Program-made: the position numbers and the translations under genes
The notes under the pieces: model-generated
The model's input: the letters and a program-made list of their open reading frames with translations, nothing else
What the model was told of the DNA's origin: nothing
Databases searched by the model: none
In this document: positions 17,410-25,812 of the stretch, piece after piece
Position numbering within the stretch: the stretch's first letter is position 1
Layout of the letters: every line of letters starts with the position of its first letter
From: Natronococcus sp. AD-5
GTDB lineage: Archaea; Halobacteriota; Halobacteria; Halobacteriales; Natrialbaceae
Length of the DNA: 64,000 nucleotides
Direction of reading: 5' to 3'
NCBI RefSeq assembly: GCF_030734285.1
Contig: NZ_CP132294.1
Coordinates: forward strand, 1,488,001-1,552,000

Positions 17410-17901
17410 CTACTCGTTTTTCGGCTGTTCGGGGGACTTCGACGCCGTCGGTTCGTGTCCCGGTAAACAGACCAGGTTCTCCCGCCCGAGACGCAACTTC
17501 GTGATCTGTTCGTCCTCCTCGAGTTCCGCGAGGAGGCGGCTGACTTTCGCTTTCGACCAATCGACGGAGTCGACGATCTTCGATTGCTTCATCCGCCCGT
17601 CGTTTTCGTCGAGGAGTTGGCGGACCTTCTCCCGATCCGTCATGAAGTCCTCGTGTCGCTGGGGGTCGGAATCGCTCGCGATAGAACTGTTCTCCGCGAG
17701 TCGATTTCGGACGACGAGGACCCCGCCGAGTAACACGAGCGCCACGATGCCGACGACGGCTGCGAAGTGCGGATTCCAGGAAAGTTGAAGAACCGTCGAG
17801 AGCACGGCGTCGTCTGAAACGGGCACGGATACCGTGCTAATTGACCCACTGGTCGACGGGACGTGCGTAATGGGGACGGGTTCAGGGGGATGGGTGTTCA
17901 T
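17410..17901 (-). CDS. Membrane-anchored winged-helix regulator (DUF7343-like)
   Basis: The 163-residue protein has an N-terminal polar segment, one hydrophobic helix (about residues 47-66, FAAVVGIVALVLLGGVLVV), and a cytoplasmic winged helix with 'MTDREKVRQLLDENDGRMKQ', SKIVDSVDWSKAKVSRLLAELEE and ITKLRLGREN. The layout, extracellular stub plus helix plus winged helix, is that of haloarchaeal DUF7343 proteins, which resemble regulators that sense something outside. An AT-rich box on the minus strand at 17985-17997 (TTATAAAAAATA) is a good TATA candidate. Confidence 0.8.
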   Translation of the reverse strand: MNTHPPEPVPITHVPSTSGSISTVSVPVSDDAVLSTVLQLSWNPHFAAVVGIVALVLLGGVLVVRNRLAENSSIASDSDPQRHEDFMTDREKVRQLLDENDGRMKQSKIVDSVDWSKAKVSRLLAELEEDEQITKLRLGRENLVCLPGHEPTASKSPEQPKNE

Positions 17902-18328
17902 GATATCTGGAGAGATCGCTTGTCGTTCGCTGTCCGTCGCGAAGTGATCGTCTTAGGATGAACCGTCGAGAGCACCGCACAAAGTATTTTTTATAATTCA
18001 TGTATTGTTATTGTTTCATCGTTATGTCATAGAAAACGTAGTCTCAGCGGATCCGACCGAACATGAGAGGCGACCGAAACGAAACACAACCGTTTCGGAG
18101 CGGCGTCCTTTTGACGGCATTGAACGCCGCTGCTACGGCCTAGGTCCGATGACAGTACTCGCGATGGAATTGTCGTCATTTATCCATTTTTTCGGTATGT
18201 GTCTTCGTCCGTTCCGCAAGGAGCACGATCACTCAGTCGGCATCAATGATCGGATCCACCTTCTCGAGCGTCGACCGAGACGGGTTCGATTCGACGGTGC
18301 GACACGAGCGAGGCGAGGGCGGGTCGAG
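17902..18328. other. Intergenic region, 427 bp, with promoter
   Basis: The only clear element is the AT-rich run at about 17982-18000, fitting a promoter for the regulator at 17901. An ORF from 18148 on the plus strand has no family resemblance and runs into the antisense of the next gene, so I do not annotate it. Confidence 0.4.
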
Positions 18329-18727
18329 TTAGGAACCCGGTACGCCAGCGGCCTCGAAGCCGGTCACGCCGAGGAACGCGAGCACGTAGAGGACGACCAG
18401 CACGGACAACCAGGCGACGATAGTGATCGCAGCGGCGTCCACCCAGCCGCCGGGGTAGCGGGCGTTGATCACCGCGAGGTACGCGACGAAGACCAGAAGC
18501 GGACCCAACAGCGGGATCCACCCGAGTAAGAGGCCGACGACGGCCCAGACGATCGCACCGATGAGGGCGGTGATCAGCGCGTACGTGTAGTCTTCGGTGT
18601 CGACGACGACCTTCGCGCCGAGGAAGATGCCGAACGCGCCGATCAGGAGGCTCACGATGAATACGATGATGTTCTCGATCCCGAACGCGCCGATCTGGAG
18701 GATGAATCCGGTCGTGTTCTCGATCAT
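18329..18727 (-). CDS. Small four-helix membrane protein
   Basis: The 132-residue protein is almost entirely hydrophobic, with four predicted helices (about residues 15-37, 45-72, 76-88 and 95-120) separated by short loops (VDTEDYTY, INARYPGGW). Each helix is Gly- and Ala-rich, which fits a compact bundle. I do not recognise a named family. It stands alone between a convergent regulator gene region and the sugar epimerase. The strong hydrophobic pattern makes it a real gene. Confidence 0.7.
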   Translation of the reverse strand: MIENTTGFILQIGAFGIENIIVFIVSLLIGAFGIFLGAKVVVDTEDYTYALITALIGAIVWAVVGLLLGWIPLLGPLLVFVAYLAVINARYPGGWVDAAAITIVAWLSVLVVLYVLAFLGVTGFEAAGVPGS

Positions 18728-19017
18728 GAGCGGACGAAGGGCGTCGGAACCGTTAGTTATCTCTCACCTACGCGAATGTGAACCGACGTTGAACCGCTTG
18801 CCGTCCGCCGATTCCTGGCGACCTCGGTCGCCGCTGAGCACAATCACCTAATACCCCCGTAAAGTAGCTCTTACAGACACGACGCGCAGATAGTCGGTGG
18901 AGCGAATAGATCGATCGGACGGGGGGCGTCGATCGCCCGGAAACGGTCGGTTCGGGTAATCGACATCTCACTCGGTAAGCGAGAAATCGTCGCCGGCGTG
19001 ACGAGCACTTCGGTCGA

Positions 19018-19989
19018 TTACTCCGGGTCGGCGACGGTGTCGTCGCCGATCGGGCTCGCGAGGGGGGCGGGTTCGTCGTCGACGAGCGACCGAATGCCCG
19101 ACTCGAGTCCGACCCGCGCCTCGAAGCCGAGCGCGCGGTCCGCCTTGCTGATATCGGCACCGCTGTGTCTGATATCGCCGGGACGCGGCTCGCGGTGGAC
19201 GATCGGCGACGACGAGTCCGTCGCATCCCGGATCGTCTCCGCGAGTTCACCGATCGAGATCCGCTCACCCGTCCCGACGTTGTACGCCTCGCCGGTCTCC
19301 CCGGTCGTCGCCGCCCGCAGGTTCGCCCGGACGACGTCGCTCACGTGGACGAAGTCCCGCGTCTGCTCGCCGTCGCCGTCGATCGTGATCGGTTCGCCGG
19401 CGCGCGCTTGCTCGAGGAACGTCGAGATGACGCCGCTGTAGGGTCCCCGCTGGCGCGGTCCGTAGACGTTGAAGTATCGCAGCGCGACGGTCGGCAGGTC
19501 GTACAGCTCCGCGTAGAGGCGAGTGTACTGGTCGAGCGCGAGCTTCTGGACGCCGTACGGCGAAGTCGGCTCCGTCGGCGCGGTTTCCGAGACCGGGAGT
19601 TCCACAGGATGGCCGTACACAGCCGCACTCGAGGCCGCGACGACCCGGGCGTCCTCCTGGCGGGCCTGCTCGAGCACCAGGAGGCTCGCGTCGACGTTCG
19701 TCCGGTTGCTCTGCCGGGGAGCGTCCACGCTCTGCGAGACGCTGACGACCGCGGCGTGGTGGAAGATCACGTCGACGCCGCGGGCGGCCCGCTGGAGGGC
19801 GATCGGGTCGCGAACGTCACCCTCGATGACCGTCACGTCCTCGGGCAGGTACGCTCGCTCCCCCGTCGAAAAGTCGTCGAGCACCCGGACCTCGGTGTGG
19901 GGTGCCAGCGCCTCGACGAGGTGGCTGCCGATGAACCCTGCACCGCCGGTCACGAGCACGGTTTTGTCGCGGATCGCTGACGAATCCAT
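19018..19989 (-). CDS. NAD-dependent nucleotide-sugar epimerase
   Basis: The 323-residue extended SDR enzyme starts TVLVTGGAGFIGSHLVEAL, has 'SSAAVYGHP' and the catalytic YGVQK (Tyr-x3-Lys) near residue 145. 'RYFNVYGPRQRGPYSGVIS' and GDGEQTRDFVHVSDVV further on are typical of UDP-glucose or UDP-GlcNAc 4-epimerases of the WbpP/GalE group. It interconverts C4 epimers of a UDP-sugar through a 4-keto intermediate. With the upstream glycan cluster it probably supplies a UDP-hexose for surface glycans. The C-terminal 15 residues are variable. Confidence 0.87.
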   Translation of the reverse strand: MDSSAIRDKTVLVTGGAGFIGSHLVEALAPHTEVRVLDDFSTGERAYLPEDVTVIEGDVRDPIALQRAARGVDVIFHHAAVVSVSQSVDAPRQSNRTNVDASLLVLEQARQEDARVVAASSAAVYGHPVELPVSETAPTEPTSPYGVQKLALDQYTRLYAELYDLPTVALRYFNVYGPRQRGPYSGVISTFLEQARAGEPITIDGDGEQTRDFVHVSDVVRANLRAATTGETGEAYNVGTGERISIGELAETIRDATDSSSPIVHREPRPGDIRHSGADISKADRALGFEARVGLESGIRSLVDDEPAPLASPIGDDTVADPE

Positions 19990-20164
19990 CTATCCGGTCG
20001 ACGCGCTCCGAGCCGTTTAGTATAACAGTCGTACCGGTTCGCCGTCGATCCTACGCCCGTCCTACGGACCGTGTAGCGCCATCCTATAGGTCGGTTCCGC
20101 TCTCGAGTGCGGGTGTAGCGGCCCAACAGAAGCTATATCCGACCCTGCTGGATAGGTGCTGGCA

Positions 20165-21532
20165 ATGACCGTGGATCTGGTCGTGCGCAACTGTACCGTC
20201 GTGACGCCCGCCGGTCGGACCTCCGACGCGGGCGTCGCGGTCGAGGACGGGACGATCGTCGCCGTCGGTCGAAGCGACCGGCTTCCCGAGGGCGATCGAG
20301 TCGTCGACGCCGACGGAGACGTGCTCGTCCCCGGGATCGTCGACTGTCACATCCACAACCGCGAACCCGGCCTCGAGTACAAGGAAGACTGGGAGTCCGC
20401 CACGCGGGCGGCCGCTGCGGGCGGCGTGACGACCGTCGTCGGGATGCCCAACACGGATCCGGTCATCGACCGGCCGGAGCACCTCGAGTTGAAGTACGAG
20501 CGCGGCGAGGCGTCGGCCCACGTCGACTTCCAGAGCTACGCCGTCGTCACGAGCGAGAACCTCGACCTGATCCCGGCCCTCGACGAGACCGGCGTCCTGG
20601 GCTACAAGGTTTTCCTCGGCTCGACGGTCGGCGACGTGCCGCCGCCGAGCGACGGCGAGATCCTCGAGGCGATGGAGCGGATCCGCGAGACCGGGAAGCG
20701 ACTCGGCTTCCACGAGGAGAACGGCGAGATCATCGACCACTACACGGAACGGTTCAAAGCCGCCGGGAAGAACGACCCGATCCACCACTCGCACTCCCGG
20801 CCCGTCATCGCCGAGCGGGAGGCCGTCGAGCGGATGATCACCTTCGCCGACGAGACCGGTGCGAAGGTCCACATGTTCCACGTCTCGTCGGGATCGGCCG
20901 CCGAAGCCGTGGCTCGCGGAAAGGATCGAGACGTCGACGTCACCGCGGAGACGACGCCGCACTACCTCTGGTTCACCGAGGACGTCGTGCGGGAGAAGGG
21001 CAACGTCGCCAGGATCCAGCCCCCGATCCGCGACGCCGCGGAGCGGGCGAAACTCTGGGAAACCGGCATCGAGGGCGGGGCGATCGACTGCATCGCGACC
21101 GACCACGCGCCCCACACCCCCGAGGAGAAGAAGGTCGACGACCCGTTCGGGAACACCTGGGACGCGATCTCCGGCTTCGTCGGCCTCGAGACCGAGGTCC
21201 CCGTCATGCTGACGTTCGTCGACCGGGATCGGCTCACGCTCGAGGAGTGGGTCCGCCGCCACTCGACCCGACCCGCCCAGATCTGGGGAATGTACCCGCA
21301 GAAGGGGTCCCTGCAGGTCGGCACCGACGCCGACTTCACGATCGTCGACCCCGAGGCGGAGTGGACGCTCGAGAACGCCGACGAACTCCACTCGAAGAAC
21401 TGCGTCACGCCGTTCGAGGGCGAGACCTTCACCGGAAAGACGGTCGCCACCGTCGTCCGCGGCGAGGTCGTTTACGAGGGCGGCGAGGTCGTCGGCGAGT
21501 CGGGGTACGGCACTCGAGTCGACGTCGACTGA
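20165..21532 (+). CDS. pyrC: Dihydroorotase / allantoinase-type cyclic amidohydrolase
   Basis: The 455-residue metal-dependent amidohydrolase has DCHIHNREPG (metal-binding His pair plus substrate Arg), 'GYKVFLGST' (Lys likely carbamylated, bridging the two metals), later His residues in HSHSRPV and HMFHVSS, and the metal Asp in DCIATDHAPHT. ATG 20165 was chosen over GTG 20156. Dihydroorotase makes dihydroorotate for pyrimidine synthesis. pyrD, the next pathway enzyme, lies 7 bp away and is convergent, which favours dihydroorotase. Sequence alone cannot exclude allantoinase or another hydantoinase. Confidence 0.83.
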   Translation: MTVDLVVRNCTVVTPAGRTSDAGVAVEDGTIVAVGRSDRLPEGDRVVDADGDVLVPGIVDCHIHNREPGLEYKEDWESATRAAAAGGVTTVVGMPNTDPVIDRPEHLELKYERGEASAHVDFQSYAVVTSENLDLIPALDETGVLGYKVFLGSTVGDVPPPSDGEILEAMERIRETGKRLGFHEENGEIIDHYTERFKAAGKNDPIHHSHSRPVIAEREAVERMITFADETGAKVHMFHVSSGSAAEAVARGKDRDVDVTAETTPHYLWFTEDVVREKGNVARIQPPIRDAAERAKLWETGIEGGAIDCIATDHAPHTPEEKKVDDPFGNTWDAISGFVGLETEVPVMLTFVDRDRLTLEEWVRRHSTRPAQIWGMYPQKGSLQVGTDADFTIVDPEAEWTLENADELHSKNCVTPFEGETFTGKTVATVVRGEVVYEGGEVVGESGYGTRVDVD

Positions 21533-21539
21533 ACCGAAC

Positions 21540-22610
21540 TCAGTCGAGGTCCGCGCCGACCGCGTCCTCGACCGACGAGAAGCCGTCGCGCTCGAGCAAC
21601 TCTACCAGCCCCCGATTGATCCGCTTCGCCGTCGCGGGTCCTTCGTAGACGAATCCGGTGTACAACTGCACGAGCGACGCGCCCGCGCGAATCTTCTCGT
21701 AGGCGCTTTCGGCCGAGTCCACGCCGCCGACGCCGATGATCGGTAGGTCGCCGTCGGTGTACTCGGCCAGCGTTCGGATGACGTCGGTCGACCGCGTCTC
21801 GAGCGGCTTGCCGCTGAGTCCGCCCCACTCCTCCCGGTTCGGAGAGTCGAGGCCCTCGCGGCTCGTCGACGTGTTCGTCGCGACGATCCCGTCCAGATCG
21901 AACTCCCGAACGATGTCGACGAGGTCGAGGATCGATTCCTCGGGCGAGTCGGGACCGATCTTGACGAGGATCGGAACGTTCGTATCGTTCCCGGCCTCGA
22001 GCGTCTCGAAGATCGTCCGCAGGTGTTCGGGCGAGCCCTCGTCGAACTCCTCGGGCGTGTTCGGACAGGAGACGTTGACCACGACGTAGTCGGCGAACGG
22101 CGAGAGCCGATCGAAGACGCGGCGGTAGTCCTCGATCGCCTCGGCCTCGCTCGAGGAGTTCATCTTGCCGACGTTCACGCCCAGCGGAACGCCTGGCGCG
22201 CCGTCGCGCTCGAGTCGCTCTTTCACGCGCTCCATGCCCTGTCCGTTGAAGCCCATGCGGTTGACCATCGCCCCGTCCTCCCGCAGGCGGAACAGCCGCG
22301 GCCGGTCGTTTCCCGGTTGCGGGTAGGGCGTGACGGTGCCGATCTCCACGAAGCCGAAGCCGAGCGCCTCGAGTGCACGTGTGACTTCGGCGTTCTTGTC
22401 GAACCCCGCTGCCACGCCGACCGGGTTCGGGAACGCGGCGTCGAACAGGTCGACCTCGAGCGCGGGGTGTTCGTACCGGTAGGCGGCCGCCAGCGCCGTC
22501 CGCGTCGGCCGCGTCGATTGCGCCGCCCGAAGCGTCCGTTTGCCGAGGTCGTGCGCGGTCTCGGCGGGGAGTTTGAACGCGAGCGGGCGTACCCGCGAGT
22601 ACAGCGTCAT
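21540..22610 (-). CDS. pyrD: Quinone-linked dihydroorotate dehydrogenase (class 2 type)
   Basis: The 356-residue flavoprotein oxidises dihydroorotate to orotate and passes electrons to the membrane quinone. The class-2 layout is clear: an N-terminal amphipathic extension of about 50 residues, then VGVAAGFDKNAEV, 'GTVTPYPQPGN', NRMGFNGQG, VNVSCPNTP, KIGPDSPEE and the FMN-phosphate motifs GVGGVDS and LYTGFVYEG. One oddity: the catalytic base position reads Cys (SCPN), as in class 1 enzymes, where bacterial class 2 enzymes have Ser. It is convergent with the amidohydrolase gene. Confidence 0.93.
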   Translation of the reverse strand: MTLYSRVRPLAFKLPAETAHDLGKRTLRAAQSTRPTRTALAAAYRYEHPALEVDLFDAAFPNPVGVAAGFDKNAEVTRALEALGFGFVEIGTVTPYPQPGNDRPRLFRLREDGAMVNRMGFNGQGMERVKERLERDGAPGVPLGVNVGKMNSSSEAEAIEDYRRVFDRLSPFADYVVVNVSCPNTPEEFDEGSPEHLRTIFETLEAGNDTNVPILVKIGPDSPEESILDLVDIVREFDLDGIVATNTSTSREGLDSPNREEWGGLSGKPLETRSTDVIRTLAEYTDGDLPIIGVGGVDSAESAYEKIRAGASLVQLYTGFVYEGPATAKRINRGLVELLERDGFSSVEDAVGADLD

Positions 22611-22769
22611 TTGCGGGTACGTCGGGACGGCGTGCAGGTAAACCTCCCGGAGCGAGTCGTCGCCGTCGCGAAAGACCGACGCCGGTTCGCGCGAGGACGA
22701 CGACAGTCCCGTTCGGGTGAACGACCGGTACGGGTTTTTGCTCCTGTGGGCCGTTCGAGTAGCGAGACC

Positions 22770-23000
22770 ATGGTCGAGGCCTACCTGCTTATCACGACCC
22801 CTGCGGGGACGGCGCGCTCGGTGCTAGCGGATCTCCGCGAACTCGATGCGATCGTCCGGGCGAACGTCATCGCCGGCGAGTTCGACATCGTCGCCACCGT
22901 CGAAGCGGAAAACACGCACGAGCTGCTCGTGCTGGTCACGGACGAGATTCAGTCGCTCGAGAACGTCGCGCAGACCCGAACCTGTATCGTCCTCGAGTAA
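22770..23000 (+). CDS. Stand-alone RAM domain protein (Lrp/AsnC ligand-binding)
   Basis: The 76-residue protein consists only of the RAM (ACT-like) domain of Lrp/AsnC regulators: MVEAYLLITTPAGTARSVL, 'VRANVIAGEFDIVATVEAEN' and a last strand RTCIVLE. There is no DNA-binding helix-turn-helix. Such proteins form oligomers and bind amino acids or partner with full Lrp proteins. It is divergent from pyrD and convergent with the thiolase. Confidence 0.83.
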   Translation: MVEAYLLITTPAGTARSVLADLRELDAIVRANVIAGEFDIVATVEAENTHELLVLVTDEIQSLENVAQTRTCIVLE

Positions 23001-23011
23001 CGGGGAGCGCG

Positions 23012-24193
23012 CTACTCGGGCGCTTCCAGCAGCGCCATGATCGCCCCGCCACCGCCGACGCTCATGCCGACGAGTCCGCGTTCGACGTCCGGATCGTCCC
23101 GGATCTGGTATGCTAGACTGGCCGCGAGCATCCCGCCGGAGGCGCCGATCGGGTGGCCGAACGCGACCGCGCCGCCCGAAGGATTCATCTTCTCGCGCGG
23201 GATGTCGAGTCGGTCCATCACGTAGACCGACTGGGCCGCGAACGCCTCGTTGATCCAGAACGCGTCGACGTCGTCGACCGCGAGATCGTTGCGCTCGAGG
23301 AGGCTCGCGACGACGTCGCCGACGGCCTCGTTGAACTCGTCCGGGTCGCGGTAGGCGACGTCGTAGTCGACGAGCGTCGCCATCGGCTCGAGGCCGCGCT
23401 CGGCGGCCGCGTCCGCGTCGGCGAGCAGCACCACCCCTGCGCCGTCGCTGAGCTTCGAGGCGTTCCCGGGGGTGATCGTCCCGTCGTCGCGGAAGGACGT
23501 GGGGAGGTCGGCCAGATCCGAGAGCGTCGAGTCGGGACGCGGACCCTCGTCGGTGTCGACCGTCTCCTCGCCCGCTTCGACGGGGACGATCTCGTCGTCG
23601 AACGCGCCCGACTCGATCGCGTCGGCCGCCCGCCGGTGGCTCTCGAGGGCGTACTCGTCCTGTGCCTCCCGAGAGACGTCCTCGCGGTCGACGAGCCGCT
23701 CGGTGATCTCGCCCATGTGGACGTCGAGGTTGACGTCCCACAGCGAGTCCATGATCATCGAGTCCTTGATCGTCGCGTCGCCGTAGCGACGACCCGTGCG
23801 GTAGTCCGGCAGGATCCACGGCGCGTTCGTCATCGACTCGAAGCCGCCGGCGACCGCGAGGTCGGCGCGGCCCGCGTCGATCCGGTCGACCGCCAGCGCG
23901 ATCGCCCGCAGCCCGGATCCCGAGGCCTCGTTCACGGTCGTCACCCGCGTCTCGTTCGGGAGCGACGACTCGACGACGGCCTGCCGGCCCGGCACCTGTC
24001 CGATGCCGGCCTGGATGGCGTTTCCGAGGGCGACCCAGTCGACGTCGCTTCCCGAGACGTCGATCCGCTCGAGCAATCCGTCGATCGCCGTTCGGCCCAG
24101 CTCGACCGGTTCGACGTCGGCGAGCGTCCCGAGCAGGGTTCCGTGCGGCGTTCGCGCCCCGTCGACGACGACCGCGCTGGCGGTATCGGTCAT
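23012..24193 (-). CDS. Thiolase family acyltransferase with Ser in place of Cys
   Basis: The protein of about 393 residues has thiolase landmarks: RTPHGTLLGTLADVE, 'GIGQVPGRQAV', NEAFAAQS, 'GGAVAFGHPIGASGG', and a last GGGGAIMALLE. ATG 24193 was chosen; the open frame adds ten residues. The usual nucleophile motif NxxCGSG reads 'NEASGSG', and the C-terminal CIGGG-like motif reads SVGGG, so both thiolase cysteines are Ser. As I recall, haloarchaeal beta-ketothiolases with a Ser-based triad have been described. Acetoacetyl-CoA metabolism or acyl-CoA chain building is likely. No beta-subunit (DUF35-type) gene is next to it. Confidence 0.85.
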   Translation of the reverse strand: MTDTASAVVVDGARTPHGTLLGTLADVEPVELGRTAIDGLLERIDVSGSDVDWVALGNAIQAGIGQVPGRQAVVESSLPNETRVTTVNEASGSGLRAIALAVDRIDAGRADLAVAGGFESMTNAPWILPDYRTGRRYGDATIKDSMIMDSLWDVNLDVHMGEITERLVDREDVSREAQDEYALESHRRAADAIESGAFDDEIVPVEAGEETVDTDEGPRPDSTLSDLADLPTSFRDDGTITPGNASKLSDGAGVVLLADADAAAERGLEPMATLVDYDVAYRDPDEFNEAVGDVVASLLERNDLAVDDVDAFWINEAFAAQSVYVMDRLDIPREKMNPSGGAVAFGHPIGASGGMLAASLAYQIRDDPDVERGLVGMSVGGGGAIMALLEAPE

Positions 24194-24257
24194 ACCCGTG
24201 AGGACAGTCCCGTCCCCGATCAATTTTTATGATCGTTACTGACGTTACTGACCCGTC

Positions 24258-24605
24258 TTACTCGCTCGCGTCGACCGCCCGCCGGTCGATCGACTCGGCG
24301 TCCGGGCCGAACTCCCGCTCGAGCAAGTCGGGTACGTCCCCCGGGGTCACGTCGGCGTACCACTCGTCGCGCGGTTGGATCGCGACCGCCGCGCCGTCCT
24401 CGCTGCAGAGGCCCAGACAGCCGGTCGTCGCGACGCCGATCGGCGACCAGAACGCGCCCCGCTCGCGGAGCCACGATTTGACCGCCTCGAGCGTCTCGTC
24501 GGCGCCGGCGTCGCCGCAGCAGGCGTACTCCGAGTCGCGGTCGTTCGTGCAGACGAGGACGCACGCCTCGAGTCGCGCTCGCTGTCGTTCGGTTTCCCTT
24601 CTCAT
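24258..24605 (-). CDS. Thioredoxin-like [2Fe-2S] ferredoxin
   Basis: The 115-residue protein has 'CVLVCTNDRDSEYACCGDAG' near the N-terminus and 'TTGCLGLCSEDGAAVAI' near residue 60, giving the cysteine pattern of the thioredoxin-fold [2Fe-2S] ferredoxins. Two extra cysteines are present in the first motif. Start ATG overlaps the cbtA stop codon (ATGA), so it is the third gene of the cbtB-cbtA operon. Ferredoxins of this type often accompany cobalamin genes in haloarchaea, which fits the cobalt transporter beside it. Specific partner unknown. Confidence 0.82.
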   Translation of the reverse strand: MRRETERQRARLEACVLVCTNDRDSEYACCGDAGADETLEAVKSWLRERGAFWSPIGVATTGCLGLCSEDGAAVAIQPRDEWYADVTPGDVPDLLEREFGPDAESIDRRAVDASE

Positions 24606-25327
24606 CGGTGCGGGCTCGCCGCGAATCGCTCGTTCGATTCGGCAGTGTCCGGCGCTCGATCACGGCGCTGGAGCCAGCCGACCGCCGCCGCGAGCGTCGC
24701 CCAGATCGCCGCCTGGCTCAGCACGACCATCCCGCGGTACGCCGAGACGAGTTCGCCGGGCAGTCCGGGATGCGTCACGATCGTCGGCGTGAGCCACGGC
24801 AAAACGATCGCGACGGTGACGATCGGGACGCCGCCGGCGACGACCCCGAGAGCTGGATGACGCGGTGCCGCGTACGCGTACGTGACGATCGCCACGGCCG
24901 AGACGACCGCGCCGAGCGCGACGAGGCCGGCGTAGATCGCCAGTCGGGTTTCGACGCCGTACAGCTGTTCGGCGCCGGGGGCCGCGGGCGGGAGCACGAG
25001 CCACGGGGTCACCGAGACGGTCAGGAACCCTGCGCCGGCGAGGACGAACGCGCTCGCGGTTCCGCGGCCCGGAAGCGCCGGCTCGAGGACGTACAGCGCG
25101 AGCGCGAAGACGCCGCCGAGGAAGATCGCCCAGAGGACCCCGCTTCCGACGCTCACGACGGCCGCCGTCGTCTCGGAGACGCCGCGGGCGTGTTCGTGGA
25201 CGTGATCGTGCCGGGCGTGCCGGAGGTACTCGCCGAACGGGTTCGCGACGAACGCCACGAACGATCCGTACGCGAGGCCGGCGACGACGCCCGCGAGCAC
25301 GCCCCGGCGAAGGTACTCGTACGGCAT
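24602..25327 (-). CDS. cbtA: CbtA-family cobalt transporter subunit
   Basis: The 241-residue membrane protein has about six hydrophobic helices and the CbtA start YLRRGVLAGVVAGLAYGSFV. 'HARHDHVHEH' in the first loop is a His-rich metal-binding candidate. PLPGRG and WLVLPPAAPGAEQLYGVETRL are family landmarks. CbtA works with CbtB, encoded 4 bp upstream on the same strand, and is predicted (mainly from its regulation by B12 riboswitches in bacteria) to import cobalt. I see no riboswitch here. Confidence 0.86.
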   Translation of the reverse strand: MPYEYLRRGVLAGVVAGLAYGSFVAFVANPFGEYLRHARHDHVHEHARGVSETTAAVVSVGSGVLWAIFLGGVFALALYVLEPALPGRGTASAFVLAGAGFLTVSVTPWLVLPPAAPGAEQLYGVETRLAIYAGLVALGAVVSAVAIVTYAYAAPRHPALGVVAGGVPIVTVAIVLPWLTPTIVTHPGLPGELVSAYRGMVVLSQAAIWATLAAAVGWLQRRDRAPDTAESNERFAASPHR

Positions 25328-25331
25328 CGAT

Positions 25332-25517
25332 CTAGTGGCAGACGATCCCGGCGCCGTGCCGGAAGTTGTGCATCGCGTCGTGCGCGAGGGGATCCTGCAG
25401 GAAGACCAACGTAAACGCGATTCCCGCCGCGAACGCGAGGCCGGTCGCGATCTGCAGCGGCGTTAGTTCGGCGTGTGCGGTTTCGATACGGTCTGAAACG
25501 GTATCGCTCGTCGTCAT
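25332..25517 (-). CDS. cbtB: CbtB-family cobalt transporter small subunit
   Basis: The 61-residue protein has one transmembrane helix (about residues 22-42, LQIATGLAFAAGIAFTLVFL). The C-terminal metal-binding motif is typical of CbtB: DPLAHDAMHNFRHGAGIVCH, with four His and one Cys. It is the first gene of cbtB-cbtA-ferredoxin. The combination of one helix plus a His tail suggests that it collects or hands over Co2+ to CbtA. Confidence 0.88.
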   Translation of the reverse strand: MTTSDTVSDRIETAHAELTPLQIATGLAFAAGIAFTLVFLQDPLAHDAMHNFRHGAGIVCH

Positions 25518-25799
25518 GAAACTCGATTTTACCTACTGAAAATTAGGTTGTAAAGGTTGTGGTCCGGTACCGAACGTCCGCACCGGCCGCGGGAAAGCGT
25601 CGGACCGCGCCGCTGGAAGCGCAATATCGGACAAGCGGTCGAAATACTGCCGGCTGGGAGATAATACGAGGCGTCGTCGGACGAATTTCTGGATTTATCG
25701 AACGTTCTGTCCGTTTGGCGAATAACGAAATCGTTTTCCTACGGCTACCGCTTGAATCGACTAACGACGAGAGACATGAGTGTACAACGACGGTCACTC

Positions 25800-25805
25800 G
25801 GAGGG
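25800..25805 (+). promoter_or_regulatory. Shine-Dalgarno site deciding the mnhE start
   Basis: GGAGGG is seven bases before the GTG at 25813. Many haloarchaeal genes lack such a site, so it supports this start over the upstream alternatives. Confidence 0.5.
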
Positions 25806-25812
25806 AGACGCC

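Noticed and set aside
18005-18529. 174-codon open frame on the plus strand
   Set aside because: No family resemblance, and half of it is antisense to a clear membrane-protein gene.
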